This document shows positions 21,764-29,763 of a stretch of DNA of 35,000 bases, in pieces. A program made the translations under genes and the position numbers. The notes beneath the pieces were generated by a model. That model had not been told where the DNA came from. It did not search any database and was given only the letters and a program-made list of their open reading frames with translations. This DNA is from an uncultured Bacilli bacterium (GTDB lineage: Bacteria > Bacillota_I > Bacilli_A > RF39 > UBA660), in NCBI GenBank assembly GCA_944359885.1, contig CALVTC010000008.1, forward strand, positions 1-35,000. The letters are read 5' to 3'. The first letter of the stretch is position 1, and each line of letters starts with the position of its first letter.

Positions 21764-21807
21764 GTACGGCATAAACTTTAATTATGCCAGAAAGGAAGGC
21801 ATAAGAA

Positions 21808-23313
21808 ATGTTAGAAATAAATAATTTAAGTATTAAAGTAAACAATAAATATATAATAAAAGACTTATCATTAATATTAAATAAAAAAGATAAACTAGCA
21901 GTAATTGGCGAAGAAGGAAATGGAAAATCAACTCTTCTAAAGGCAATATTAGGAATCGCAGATTTTGCAGAAGTAGAAGGTACAATCAATAAAAAGGAAA
22001 ATAGAATTGGTTATCTAGAACAATCATTAACAGAAGAAGACCTTGAAAAAACAGGATACGAATATTTATTTACCAGTGAGGAAGATTATTATAATAAGGT
22101 AAACAGTTTTTATAAACAACTAGACAGACTAAATTTAAAAGATGACTTACTAGATAGAAAACTAAAAACATTATCCGGTGGAGAAAAAGTAAAGATTCGT
22201 ATAATAAAACTATTACTAGAAGAGTATGATATTTTATTACTAGATGAACCAACGAATGATTTAGATATTGAAACATTAGAATGGTTAGAAAACTTTATAA
22301 ATAAATTAGAGCAACCTATCATCTATGTATCACACGATGAAACATTACTTTCTCATACGGCAAACATGATTTTGCATATAGAACAAATAAAACACAAAAC
22401 AGAATGTAGACATACTCTAGTAAGAATTGATTATGATACTTATGTAAAGATTAGATTAAACAAATTAAACAAACAAACCCAAATAGCAAAATCCGAAAAA
22501 AGAAAATATCAAGAACAACAAGACAAATTAAAACAGGTCATGCAGAAAGTAGAGTATCAGCAGAATACCATTTCCAGAAGTGATCCCCATGGAGCAAGAT
22601 TATTAAAAAAGAAAATGCATTCTCTAAAATCACAAGAAAAGAAACTAGATAATAAAGAACTAACCGAACTACCAGATGTAGAAGAAAGTATCAATTTTTT
22701 CTTTGAAGAAGTAGAAATTCCTAAACACAAGAAAATTATTAATATTTCCCTAAAAGAATTAAAAGTAAAAGATAAAATATTATCAAAAAATATAGAATTA
22801 GAGGTAATAGGAAATCCTCATATCTGTATCATTGGACAAAATGGAGTAGGAAAATCTACCTTAATAAAAGAACTTTATAATACATTAAAGGAAAGAACAG
22901 ATATCAAAGTAGGCTATATGCCTCAAAATTATGAAGATATTCTAGAAAACTATGATAAAGTAATAGAGTTTATTGCTCCAAGTGGTAAAAAAGAAGATAT
23001 TACAAAAGCCAGAATGTATTTAGGTAACATGAATTTCACAAGAGATGAAATGGAAGGCAAAATAACAGAACTAAGTAATGGAACAAAAGCAAAACTAATC
23101 TTAATGAAATTGGTGTTAGATAAATGTAATGTACTATTATTAGATGAACCAACAAGAAATGTGAGTCCCTTATCGAATCCTGTCATTAGAAATGTATTAA
23201 AAGAATTTAAAGGAACAATTATTAGTGTTTCACACGATAGAAAATATATAGAAGAAGTAATAGATAAATTATATACTTTAACACCAAATGGACTAATTTT
23301 AGAAAAATTATGA
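21808..23313 (+). CDS. ABC-F family ATPase (likely ribosome-protection type)
   Basis: Soluble protein of 501 residues with two ATPase domains and no membrane part; ABC-F proteins act on the ribosomal E site. Domain 1: GEEGNGKST (34-42), LSGGEKVKIR, ILLLDEPTNDLD and VSHDE. A long charged linker lies around residues 190-310 (with SRSDPHGARLLKKKMHSLK), the part that reaches the peptidyl-transferase centre in resistance types. Domain 2: GQNGVGKST, LSNGTKAKL and VLLLDEPTRNVS, then VSHDRKYI. The second D-loop is unusual (PTRNVSPLSNP instead of PTNHLD). The leader with attenuator supports a drug-inducible resistance factor, but a housekeeping translation factor is not excluded. Confidence 0.88.
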   Translation: MLEINNLSIKVNNKYIIKDLSLILNKKDKLAVIGEEGNGKSTLLKAILGIADFAEVEGTINKKENRIGYLEQSLTEEDLEKTGYEYLFTSEEDYYNKVNSFYKQLDRLNLKDDLLDRKLKTLSGGEKVKIRIIKLLLEEYDILLLDEPTNDLDIETLEWLENFINKLEQPIIYVSHDETLLSHTANMILHIEQIKHKTECRHTLVRIDYDTYVKIRLNKLNKQTQIAKSEKRKYQEQQDKLKQVMQKVEYQQNTISRSDPHGARLLKKKMHSLKSQEKKLDNKELTELPDVEESINFFFEEVEIPKHKKIINISLKELKVKDKILSKNIELEVIGNPHICIIGQNGVGKSTLIKELYNTLKERTDIKVGYMPQNYEDILENYDKVIEFIAPSGKKEDITKARMYLGNMNFTRDEMEGKITELSNGTKAKLILMKLVLDKCNVLLLDEPTRNVSPLSNPVIRNVLKEFKGTIISVSHDRKYIEEVIDKLYTLTPNGLILEKL

Positions 23314-23333
23314 TATACTAACTATATAGTTAG
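23314..23333 (+). promoter_or_regulatory. 16-bp palindromic operator at flavin reductase promoter
   Basis: CTAACTATATAGTTAG (23318-23333) is a perfect palindrome. It overlaps a -10-like TATACT (23314-23319) and ends at the ribosome site AGGAGG, so a repressor bound here would block transcription. Size and symmetry fit MarR or HxlR-type regulators. No such regulator is encoded in this window. Confidence 0.6.
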
Positions 23334-23343
23334 GAGGATAGAT

Positions 23344-23907
23344 ATGAGAAAAAATATTAAGACAACAGAAGCAATCTTCCCAATGCCAGTTTTGATGATT
23401 GCGACATACAACGAAGATAATACAGTAGATGTGATGAATGCTGCCTGGGGAATGATGTTAGAAAGAGATTATGTAGTATTAAATTTAACAGAAACTCATA
23501 AAACAGTAAAGAATATAAAGGAGAGAAAAGCTTTTACCGTAAATATTGCGGATGCTAACCATGTAGTAGAAGCAGATTACTTTGGAGTAGTATCAGGAAA
23601 TAATACCCCAAATAAATTTGAAAAAAGTGGTTTAACTACAACAAAGTCAGAAGTAGTAGACGCTCCAATTGTCAATGAATTTCCAATCTGTATGGAATGT
23701 GAATTTGTAGAATATCAAGATAATGAATTTGGTTGTGGTGTTGTTGGTAAAGTAGTAAATGTAACAGCCGATGAAAAAGTAATGACGAATGACCAAGTAG
23801 ATATTACGAAAGTAAATGCCATTGCATTTGACCCATATACTCATGGCTACTATAAAGTAACAGAAAGAGTAGGAGAAGCTTTTAAAGACGGATTAAAATT
23901 AAAATAA
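23344..23907 (+). CDS. Flavin reductase-like protein (flavoredoxin type)
   Basis: A 187-residue FMN-binding split-barrel protein. The start TEAIFPMPVLMIATYNEDNTVDVMNAAW and the following VVLNLTETHKTVKNI, KAFTVNIADANHVVEADYFGVVSG follow flavoredoxin and DIM6-type reductases, which bind FMN with the TETHKT and FTVN segments. The end AFDPYTHGYYKV is also conserved. It should transfer electrons in the cytosol; the partner is unknown. AGGAGG overlaps the palindromic operator. A terminator follows the gene, so it is a single-gene transcript. Confidence 0.88.
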   Translation: MRKNIKTTEAIFPMPVLMIATYNEDNTVDVMNAAWGMMLERDYVVLNLTETHKTVKNIKERKAFTVNIADANHVVEADYFGVVSGNNTPNKFEKSGLTTTKSEVVDAPIVNEFPICMECEFVEYQDNEFGCGVVGKVVNVTADEKVMTNDQVDITKVNAIAFDPYTHGYYKVTERVGEAFKDGLKLK

Positions 23908-23913
23908 TAATAC

Positions 23914-23943
23914 AAAAAGTCAATGATTAAAAATTGGCTTTTT
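23914..23943 (+). terminator. Terminator after flavin reductase gene
   Basis: AAAAAGTCAAT (23914-23924) pairs with ATTGGCTTTTT (23933-23943), 11 bp with one G-T pair, ending in Ts. Confidence 0.78.
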
Positions 23944-23961
23944 ATTTTTCAAAAAAATATC

Positions 23962-23990
23962 TTGGCCGTGTGTAACACTCGAGATATACA
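23962..23990 (+). promoter_or_regulatory. Promoter of alcohol dehydrogenase with palindrome in the spacer
   Basis: TTGGCC (23962-23967), 17 bases, TATACA (23985-23990). Inside the spacer, GTGTAACAC (23970-23978) is a 9-base palindrome, a possible operator. MerR-type activators bind within the spacer, but this one has a normal spacer length, so a repressor is equally possible. Confidence 0.5.
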
Positions 23991-24015
23991 ATGAAAACAT
24001 AAAAGGAGGGATAAT

Positions 24016-25176
24016 TTGGAAAGTTTTACATTAGGAAAAACACCAATAGTCTATTTTGGAGTAGATTCATTAAAACAAGCAATTACAAAGGAGAACAATA
24101 ATATCGGACAAAAAGTACTAATTGCTTATAGAGGTAATTCCATCAAGAAAAATAATATTTTTACTACTGTAAAAGAATTATTAGAATCTTCAGGCAAGAA
24201 AGTATATGAATCTTCTGGTATTATGTCAAATCCCACTTATCAAAAGGTGCAAGAAGGAGCTGCCTTCATTAGAAAAGAAGAAATAGATTTTATCTTTGCC
24301 GTAGGAGGAGGTTCAGTAATAGACTGTTGTAAGATGATATCTGCGCAAGCAAAAGCCAAAAAAGATATCTGGGAAATGGAATTTGTAGATGGATGTTTTC
24401 CAACAGAATTTATACCAATGGCAAGCATTGTAACAGCAAGTGGTACTGGAGCAGAGATGAATAATGGAGCAGTAATTACCAATGAAGAAAAGATGTTAAA
24501 GACAGGGATGCTTGGAGCATTATCTGAGTTTGTAGTACTTGATCCTTCTTATACTTTAACCGTTCCAATGAAACAAGTAATCTCTGGCGCTTTTGATACA
24601 CTTAGTCATTGTATGGAAACTTATTTTGGTAAACCATTAGAAAATAACGTGTCTGATGAGATTAATGAAAGTATTATGAGAAATGTTATTAGCAATATGA
24701 GAGAAGTTATTAAAAATCCAGAAAGTGTTGAAATTAGAAGTGAATTAACTTGGGATTCATCTATTGCTGAAGTAGGATGGTTAAAGCTAGGCAAAACAAC
24801 AGATTTTCAATGTCATCAAATAGAACATCAACTAGGAGCGTATACTAACTGTAATCATGGTCAAGGTCTTGCAGTAATTCACCCTAAAGTTTATAGACAT
24901 ATTTATAAAGACGGACTTCTTAAGTTTGTAAGATTTGCAAAAGAGGTTTGGCATGTAGATACAGAAAATAAAACAGATGAAGAAATTGCTCTTGCTGGAA
25001 TTACAGCATTAGAAGACTTCATCAAAGAAATGAATCTTCCAACCACTCTAACAGAGTTAAACGTTACCGATGTTGATATGCTAAAAGAAGTAGCAGACTC
25101 AACTAATATTACTAAGGGTTGCTGCAAACAAATGTCTAAAGAAGAAATATTTGAAATATTAAAAGAGTGTTTATAA
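24016..25176 (+). CDS. Iron-containing alcohol dehydrogenase
   Basis: NAD(P)H-dependent group III alcohol dehydrogenase, 386 residues. The GGGSVID motif (about 97-103) binds the cofactor, followed by ASGTGAEMN. The metal ligands can be read as Asp194 and His198 in GAFDTLSHCMETYF, His267 in CHQIEHQLG, and His281 in NCNHGQGLA. These are the four expected positions. It resembles the butanol-dehydrogenase/YqhD branch, which reduces aldehydes to alcohols in the cytosol. The start is TTG, with AAAGGAGG six bases before it; no ATG lies nearby. Downstream, the hydrolase starts after 18 bases, so the three genes up to 26789 probably form an operon. Confidence 0.93.
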   Translation: MESFTLGKTPIVYFGVDSLKQAITKENNNIGQKVLIAYRGNSIKKNNIFTTVKELLESSGKKVYESSGIMSNPTYQKVQEGAAFIRKEEIDFIFAVGGGSVIDCCKMISAQAKAKKDIWEMEFVDGCFPTEFIPMASIVTASGTGAEMNNGAVITNEEKMLKTGMLGALSEFVVLDPSYTLTVPMKQVISGAFDTLSHCMETYFGKPLENNVSDEINESIMRNVISNMREVIKNPESVEIRSELTWDSSIAEVGWLKLGKTTDFQCHQIEHQLGAYTNCNHGQGLAVIHPKVYRHIYKDGLLKFVRFAKEVWHVDTENKTDEEIALAGITALEDFIKEMNLPTTLTELNVTDVDMLKEVADSTNITKGCCKQMSKEEIFEILKECL

Positions 25177-25194
25177 TAAAAAGTAGGTTTTAAT

Positions 25195-26085
25195 ATGAAT
25201 AAAAGAATAACAATCAGTATAATCACTATACTAATCATTATTGTAATCATCATATGGTATACTTTCACTACAAAGAATAAGACAATTAGATATTATTCCA
25301 ACGAAAACAATGAACAACAGGAGAAAGAAAGCTATATGGTAGAAGATGTTTATATCAATAATGGAGATAATAAAATCTATGGAATGCTATATCGTCCCAA
25401 TACAGAAGAAAAAGCACCTATCATCATATATTCGCATGGTCTTGGCGGAAACTATTCTTATGGAATGGATTATGCAGAAGAACTAGTAAAGAAAGGCTAT
25501 GCAATTTATTTATTTGATTTCTGTGGAGGAAGTGCAACAAGTAAAAGCACAGGAGAGACTACAGAAATGTCAGTCTTAACAGAGATGTCAGATTTAGAAG
25601 CTGTTTTAAAAGAGGTAAAGACATGGGATTTTGTTGACAAGATCAAGATCACTTTATTTGGGACGAGTCAAGGAGGACTTGTATCCTCGCAGGTAGCCGC
25701 CTCTCACGAACAAGAGATTCATGGACTGATATTATTTTATCCTGCTTTTGTAATATCCGATGATATTCACTCTAAGTATCCTACCAAAGAAGATATTCCA
25801 GAAAAAGAAAACTATATGGGATGGATAGAAGTCAGTAGTAAGTATATGTTAGATATCTATGATATGGACTTTTATAAGGAAGTAGAAAACTATAAAAAAG
25901 AAGTTCTGATTATTCACGGAGATCAGGATAGTATCGTAGATTTAAAATATTCTAAACAATTAAACGACATATACCAAAACTCAGAATTAAAGATAATAGA
26001 AGATGCAGGACATGGATTTTATGGAAATAGTTTTCAAGAATCACTTAATTACATACTAGAATACTTAGAAAAAATAGAAAGTTAA
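25195..26085 (+). CDS. Membrane-anchored alpha/beta hydrolase
   Basis: A 296-residue protein. Residues 5-22 are a single hydrophobic anchor after MNKR, so the catalytic domain should face outside. The triad is readable: Ser158 in FGTSQGG, Asp243 or Asp245 in IHGDQDSI, and His273 in AGHGFYG. YSHGLGGNYSYGMDYAEEL gives the oxyanion loop. The fold resembles acyl esterases and dienelactone-type hydrolases active on esters at the cell surface. ATG follows a weak AAAGTAGG. It lies between the alcohol dehydrogenase and the flavodoxin in one operon. Substrate unknown. Confidence 0.87.
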   Translation: MNKRITISIITILIIIVIIIWYTFTTKNKTIRYYSNENNEQQEKESYMVEDVYINNGDNKIYGMLYRPNTEEKAPIIIYSHGLGGNYSYGMDYAEELVKKGYAIYLFDFCGGSATSKSTGETTEMSVLTEMSDLEAVLKEVKTWDFVDKIKITLFGTSQGGLVSSQVAASHEQEIHGLILFYPAFVISDDIHSKYPTKEDIPEKENYMGWIEVSSKYMLDIYDMDFYKEVENYKKEVLIIHGDQDSIVDLKYSKQLNDIYQNSELKIIEDAGHGFYGNSFQESLNYILEYLEKIES

Positions 26086-26099
26086 GAAAGGAAATAAAT

Positions 26100-26789
26100 A
26101 TGAATAAAAAAACAATAACTGGAATCATCATCGCACTAATCATCATCGTAATAATAGGAGTGGTATATTTTGCTTCTTCTCAGGGTGGAGGAGAAAATAG
26201 AGTATTAGATAATCAAACACCAAATAAAATAGATGGAAATGCTAAATCTTTAGTCGTTTATTTTTCAGTACCAGAAACAGATGATCTTGATAATATGACG
26301 CAGGATGAAGAAAATAGTACGGTAGTGGTGGATGGAGAAGTATTAGGAAATACAGAATATGTTGCTAGACTAATTAGTGAACAAACAGATAGTGATCTAT
26401 TTAGACTAGAACCAGTAACTCCTTATCCAACAAATCATGAAGACTTATTAAGAAAAGCACAAGAAGAAATGCAAAATGATGAAAGACCAGAAATTAAAGA
26501 TCCTATCGATATTTCAGAATATGAAACAATCTATATTGGTTATCCTGTTTGGAATGCTGATTTACCGCCAATTATTAATACATTTTTAGAAAATAATGAC
26601 TTTGATGGAAAAACAGTGATTCCATTCTGTACTCATGGTGGAAGTGGATTAGCAGGAACTCCATCTACTATTGCAGAAAAGCTAGATAATGCTGATGTTA
26701 TTTTAAATGGTTTTGAATTATATCGTTCTGATATGGAATCTGCTCCAGAAGAAGTAGACTCATGGCTTTCTGATATTGGAGTAAAATAA
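26100..26789 (+). CDS. Membrane-anchored flavodoxin-like protein
   Basis: A 229-residue protein. After MNKKTITG comes one hydrophobic anchor (about residues 9-25), then a polar linker rich in Gly and Asn, then a flavodoxin fold. SLVVYFSVPETDDLDNM is the first strand and phosphate loop region, YIGYPVWNADLPPIINTFLE the FMN-contacting loop, and VIPFCTHGGSGLAGTPSTI the last FMN contact. The anchor suggests the domain lies outside the membrane, unusual for flavodoxin. AAAGGAAATAAAT precedes the ATG, 14 bases after the hydrolase stop. It could pass electrons at the cell surface or act as an NAD(P)H:quinone reductase. Confidence 0.87.
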   Translation: MNKKTITGIIIALIIIVIIGVVYFASSQGGGENRVLDNQTPNKIDGNAKSLVVYFSVPETDDLDNMTQDEENSTVVVDGEVLGNTEYVARLISEQTDSDLFRLEPVTPYPTNHEDLLRKAQEEMQNDERPEIKDPIDISEYETIYIGYPVWNADLPPIINTFLENNDFDGKTVIPFCTHGGSGLAGTPSTIAEKLDNADVILNGFELYRSDMESAPEEVDSWLSDIGVK

Positions 26790-26795
26790 AATACT

Positions 26796-26828
26796 AAAAC
26801 AAGCTGGATAGTGGTGCAGTCTGTTTTT
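26796..26828 (+). terminator. Terminator of dehydrogenase-hydrolase-flavodoxin operon
   Basis: AAAACA-AG-CTG (26796-26806) pairs with CAG-TC-TGTTTT (26817-26827) around a 2x2 internal mismatch, followed by T and G. Confidence 0.6.
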
Positions 26829-26897
26829 GTTATAAAAAATCCAACTTTTTCAAATTTTAAAAGTATAATAAGTAGATAGAGAAGTGGTGAGCAAAAA

Positions 26898-27440
26898 ATG
26901 AATGATAAAAAATTAATTAAAAAGTGTCTTGCTGGAGATAAAGAGGCATTTAATAAATTGATATCTATATATTATCCATTCGTAACTAAATTTCTGTTAA
27001 AATTAACAAGAGATGAAGATGTTACGAAAGACTTAACACAAGAGACATTTTTGAAATTAATTTATCACATTGATAAGTTTTGTTTTAAAAAAGAAGGCAC
27101 TTTTTCTACTTATTTAATTACTATCGCAAAGAATACTTATATAGATTATATTAGAAAGAAAAAAGTAGAATTACAAGAGGTTGATATCCAAACTTTATCT
27201 AATTATATTTCTACCGAAGAAGAGTTCTTTAAAGAAGAAAATTTAAAGGTTTTACTTACCAAAATAGATCATTTGCCAAAAGCTCAAAGAGAAGCTATCA
27301 AACTAAAATATATAGAAGGATACACTTTAAATGAAATTGCTAGGTTTAAGAATACCAAAAGTAAAACGATAAAGAGTAGATTGTTTGAAGGTAAGAAAAA
27401 GTTAAGAGAAGAGATAAAAGGAGAGAGTTTTTATGAATAA
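26898..27440 (+). CDS. ECF-type RNA polymerase sigma factor
   Basis: A 180-residue sigma-70-like factor. Region 2 is seen at residues 10-80: AGDKEAFNKLISIYYPFV, DVTKDLTQETFLKLI, GTFSTYLITIAKNTYIDYIR. Region 4 is at 125-175: LPKAQREAIKLKYIEGYTLNEIARF, SKTIKSRLFEGKKKLR. The linker is acidic. TATAAT lies at 26864-26869 upstream, with CCAACT 17 bases before it; the AAC there is weakly reminiscent of an ECF -35, so autoregulation is possible. The gene overlaps the next by 8 bases. The two small membrane proteins following are the natural candidates for its anti-sigma partner. Confidence 0.92.
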   Translation: MNDKKLIKKCLAGDKEAFNKLISIYYPFVTKFLLKLTRDEDVTKDLTQETFLKLIYHIDKFCFKKEGTFSTYLITIAKNTYIDYIRKKKVELQEVDIQTLSNYISTEEEFFKEENLKVLLTKIDHLPKAQREAIKLKYIEGYTLNEIARFKNTKSKTIKSRLFEGKKKLREEIKGESFYE

Positions 27441-27702
27441 AGACTTAGAAGAATTACTAACTACGTTGGAGCCAGAAATTGATAAAAAGTGTGGAGAGAT
27501 GAAAATGAAAAAACGAGAAAAAGAAAATAGTAAGATATTTTTCATTCTAGTCTTTACTATATTAATAGTACCAAGTGTATTTATTTTATTAAATATTAAT
27601 ATGATCTATTCTTTCCTCTTTTTTCTATTTATATTAATTCTCATAGGATTTATAGAACTTCCTAATATTTTAACTAAGGAAGAGGGAATGTCATATGAAT
27701 AA
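27433..27702 (+). CDS. Small membrane protein, candidate anti-sigma factor
   Basis: An 89-residue protein. The N-terminal 34 residues are charged (NKDLEELLTTLEPEIDKKCGEMKMKKREKEN), then two transmembrane helices (about 35-53 and 58-77), then a short acidic tail. It overlaps both the sigma gene and the next gene by 8 bases, so the three are translationally coupled. The place and the cytosolic N-terminus fit a membrane-bound anti-sigma factor, but no zinc (ZAS) motif or known anti-sigma signature is present. Confidence 0.65.
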   Translation: MNKDLEELLTTLEPEIDKKCGEMKMKKREKENSKIFFILVFTILIVPSVFILLNINMIYSFLFFLFILILIGFIELPNILTKEEGMSYE

Positions 27703-28492
27703 AATAATAGAAAAAATTAATTTTAAAAAAGTAGTAATTATATATCTTGTTTTATTAATGATAACAGGAGTCATTTTATTATTCTTTCTAGGAAATAAGT
27801 ATCAAAATAAATTAAGTCTTGTTCATAACTATCATCAAATAGATGAAATGTTAGAAGAAAATGCTAATCAAAAAGAGTTGGAAAATGTATTACGAGAGTT
27901 AGATAAAAGCTCAAGAGATGTCGTTGATGTAGCAATCATAAGAAAAGGTAATCTTGTTTTTCAAACAGGAGATATTTATCAAAATGATTTAACAAAAATA
28001 AAAGATACAAAAAGGTATTTCACAGATAATAAAAATAATGTATATGAATTAAAAACATCAGAAGAATTTTTATTAAATCTTTTTATTCCAAATAGATATT
28101 TTGAAGAAGAACGAAATTATATAGACCGCCTTATCATAGAAGACATTTCTTATAAAGAAAAATATACAATAAATTATATGGAAAACGAAAATGGTAATGA
28201 GTTAATTATTTTTATCAGTCAAATAAATCAAGTAGAAAATGGACATTTCTATTTAAAATTAACACTTTCTATTCTAATGTTTTTCTTTATGCTATATATT
28301 ATCATTACAGCTTTAATGATTTATCAGGATGCCTTAAGAAAACAATTTAATTATTATTTCTGGGGATTACTTACTTTATTTACTAATATTGTTGGAGTAG
28401 TTATCTATTTATTCTATAAAAAGAAAGTAATTAATCAAAAAAGTCCAACTTTTAATAAAGAGAATCGTGTAATAAATATAGAAAGGAAATAA
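27695..28492 (+). CDS. Sensor-like membrane protein of sigma operon
   Basis: A 265-residue protein with a helix at about 12-31, an outside domain of about 155 residues, and two more helices at about 187-208 and 222-240. The outside part (YHQIDEMLEENANQKELENVLRELDKSSRDVVDVAIIRKGNLVF in two parts) looks like the sensor region of a membrane kinase. No kinase or other enzyme domain follows; the C-terminus is short and basic. It overlaps the preceding gene by 8 bases. It may detect an envelope signal for the sigma system. Family not recognised. Confidence 0.65.
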   Translation: MNKIIEKINFKKVVIIYLVLLMITGVILLFFLGNKYQNKLSLVHNYHQIDEMLEENANQKELENVLRELDKSSRDVVDVAIIRKGNLVFQTGDIYQNDLTKIKDTKRYFTDNKNNVYELKTSEEFLLNLFIPNRYFEEERNYIDRLIIEDISYKEKYTINYMENENGNELIIFISQINQVENGHFYLKLTLSILMFFFMLYIIITALMIYQDALRKQFNYYFWGLLTLFTNIVGVVIYLFYKKKVINQKSPTFNKENRVINIERK

Positions 28493-28495
28493 AAT

Positions 28496-29119
28496 ATGCA
28501 AGAATTTATATTATCAATAATGAATCAATTTGGTTATTTAGGAGTATTTTTATTAATAGCTATTGAAAATATCTTTCCACCAATTCCATCAGAAGTAATT
28601 TTACTATTTGGTGGATTCATGACAACCTATACCAAATTAAATGTTTTTGGAATGGTCGTTGCCGCAACACTAGGTTCAGTAGTAGGAGCAATTGTTTTAT
28701 ACTACATAGGTAAAATATTTAATAAAGAAAGATTAAAGAAAATACTTTCTGGAAGAATAGGTAAAATTCTTTGCCTAAAAAATAGTGATGTAGATAAAGC
28801 AGATCACTGGTTCGATACAAAAGGAAATAAAACTGTCTTCTTTTGTCGTTTCATACCAATAGTAAGAAGCTTAATTTCCATCCCTGCTGGAATGAGTGAA
28901 ATGCCTATTCCTAAATTTCTTGTCTATACTACAGTAGGTTCTGCTATTTGGAATATTGTCTTAGTAGTATTAGGTGCCATAGTAGGGGAAAACTGGCAAT
29001 CTATTCTTTCTGTTTTTGATACTTATTCTCATATTGCTTTAGTAGCATTAGTAATCATCTTCGTAGTAACAGTTATAGTCTTTTACAAAAGAAGAGGAAA
29101 ACGTGCAAAAAGTAGTTAA
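28496..29119 (+). CDS. DedA-family membrane protein
   Basis: A 207-residue SNARE-associated (DedA) membrane protein. ENIFPPIPSEVILLFGGF lies near residues 24-41, LGSVVGAIVLYYIGK follows, and FFCRFIPIVRSLISIPAGMSEMP (two parts; the conserved F-x-R-F-x-P and G-x-x-x-M) lies near 116-138, followed by helices to residue 195. Members of this family recycle undecaprenyl phosphate or other lipids across the membrane. It starts 3 bases after the sensor-like gene with GAAAGGAAAT before the ATG. The end overlaps the PAP2 gene by 17 bases. The position suggests control by the ECF sigma factor. Confidence 0.92.
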   Translation: MQEFILSIMNQFGYLGVFLLIAIENIFPPIPSEVILLFGGFMTTYTKLNVFGMVVAATLGSVVGAIVLYYIGKIFNKERLKKILSGRIGKILCLKNSDVDKADHWFDTKGNKTVFFCRFIPIVRSLISIPAGMSEMPIPKFLVYTTVGSAIWNIVLVVLGAIVGENWQSILSVFDTYSHIALVALVIIFVVTVIVFYKRRGKRAKSS

Positions 29120-29738
29120 TATAATAAAACATAATATGAAATGGATGATATTATTTATATGTATCCTAATCTTTTTAAGCTTAACAGAAGATGTATTTGA
29201 ACAAGAAATTATGCAAGGAGATATCATAGGATATCAATGGATTGCTAACCATCTGATAAATAATCATATAACTCCAATCATGAAAATGATAACCTGGTTT
29301 GGAAGTGCTACTTGTCTAATAATCATAACCGTTCTTTTATGGATACTCATAAAGAACAAAAGAATAGGACTACTCGCAACAATAAACTTAATCACCATCA
29401 CAGTCTTAAATCAAGTGTTAAAATTTATCATACAAAGACCAAGACCAACAGAATATAGAATAATAGAAGAATCAGGCTATAGTTTCCCATCAGGACACTC
29501 TATGGTAAGTATGGCCTTTTACGGCTTATTAATCTACTTCATTTATAAACATATAAAAAATAAATATATAAAATGGGCTCTAATATGTATATTATCGATT
29601 CTGATACTAAGTATTGGAATCAGTAGAATATATTTAGGAGTACACTATGTCAGTGATGTTTGTGCTGGTTTTGTAGTATCCATTGCTTACCTAATAGTAT
29701 TTTTAGGAATGACTAACAAATTAAAAATAAAAATATAA
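29103..29738 (+). CDS. PAP2-family phosphatase
   Basis: A 211-residue membrane phosphatase of the PAP2/undecaprenyl-pyrophosphatase type. The three motifs are present: KFIIQRPRP (about 107-115), PSGHS (Ser130-Ser133 with His132), and SRIYLGVHYVSD with His181 as nucleophile. About six helices are predicted. The start is GTG, with AAGAGGAAAAC before it, overlapping the dedA-like gene by 17 bases; the ATG at 29136 would remove part of the N-terminus. With DedA it forms a pair for lipid-carrier dephosphorylation and flipping, which fits an envelope-stress operon. Confidence 0.92.
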   Translation: MQKVVNIIKHNMKWMILFICILIFLSLTEDVFEQEIMQGDIIGYQWIANHLINNHITPIMKMITWFGSATCLIIITVLLWILIKNKRIGLLATINLITITVLNQVLKFIIQRPRPTEYRIIEESGYSFPSGHSMVSMAFYGLLIYFIYKHIKNKYIKWALICILSILILSIGISRIYLGVHYVSDVCAGFVVSIAYLIVFLGMTNKLKIKI

Positions 29739-29763
29739 AAAGTTGATATCATATCAACTTTTT
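29737..29763. terminator. Bidirectional terminator
   Basis: AAAAAGTTGATAT and ATATCAACTTTTT are perfect complements around C29750, with A-runs and T-runs on both sides. It ends the sigma/DedA/PAP2 operon on the plus strand and the TetR gene on the minus strand. Confidence 0.88.

Larger units (their letters stand above)
21541..21804 (+). promoter_or_regulatory. Promoter and leader region of the ABC-F gene
   Basis: A strong promoter TTGTAT (21541-21546), 17 bases, TATAAT (21564-21569, with TG upstream) starts a leader of more than 200 bases. It holds a 16-codon reading frame inside an 11-bp stem (AAATAATCAAT 21601-21611 with ATTGATTATTT 21644-21654), a terminator (21684-21724) and a 6-codon frame. 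Then come three segments: GGCATAA (21768-21774), TTATGCC (21782-21788) and again GGCATAA (21798-21804). TTATGCC can pair with either copy; pairing with the second would cover the ribosome site and start of the ABC-F gene. This fits antibiotic-responsive attenuation known for ABC-F and erm genes. Confidence 0.7.
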
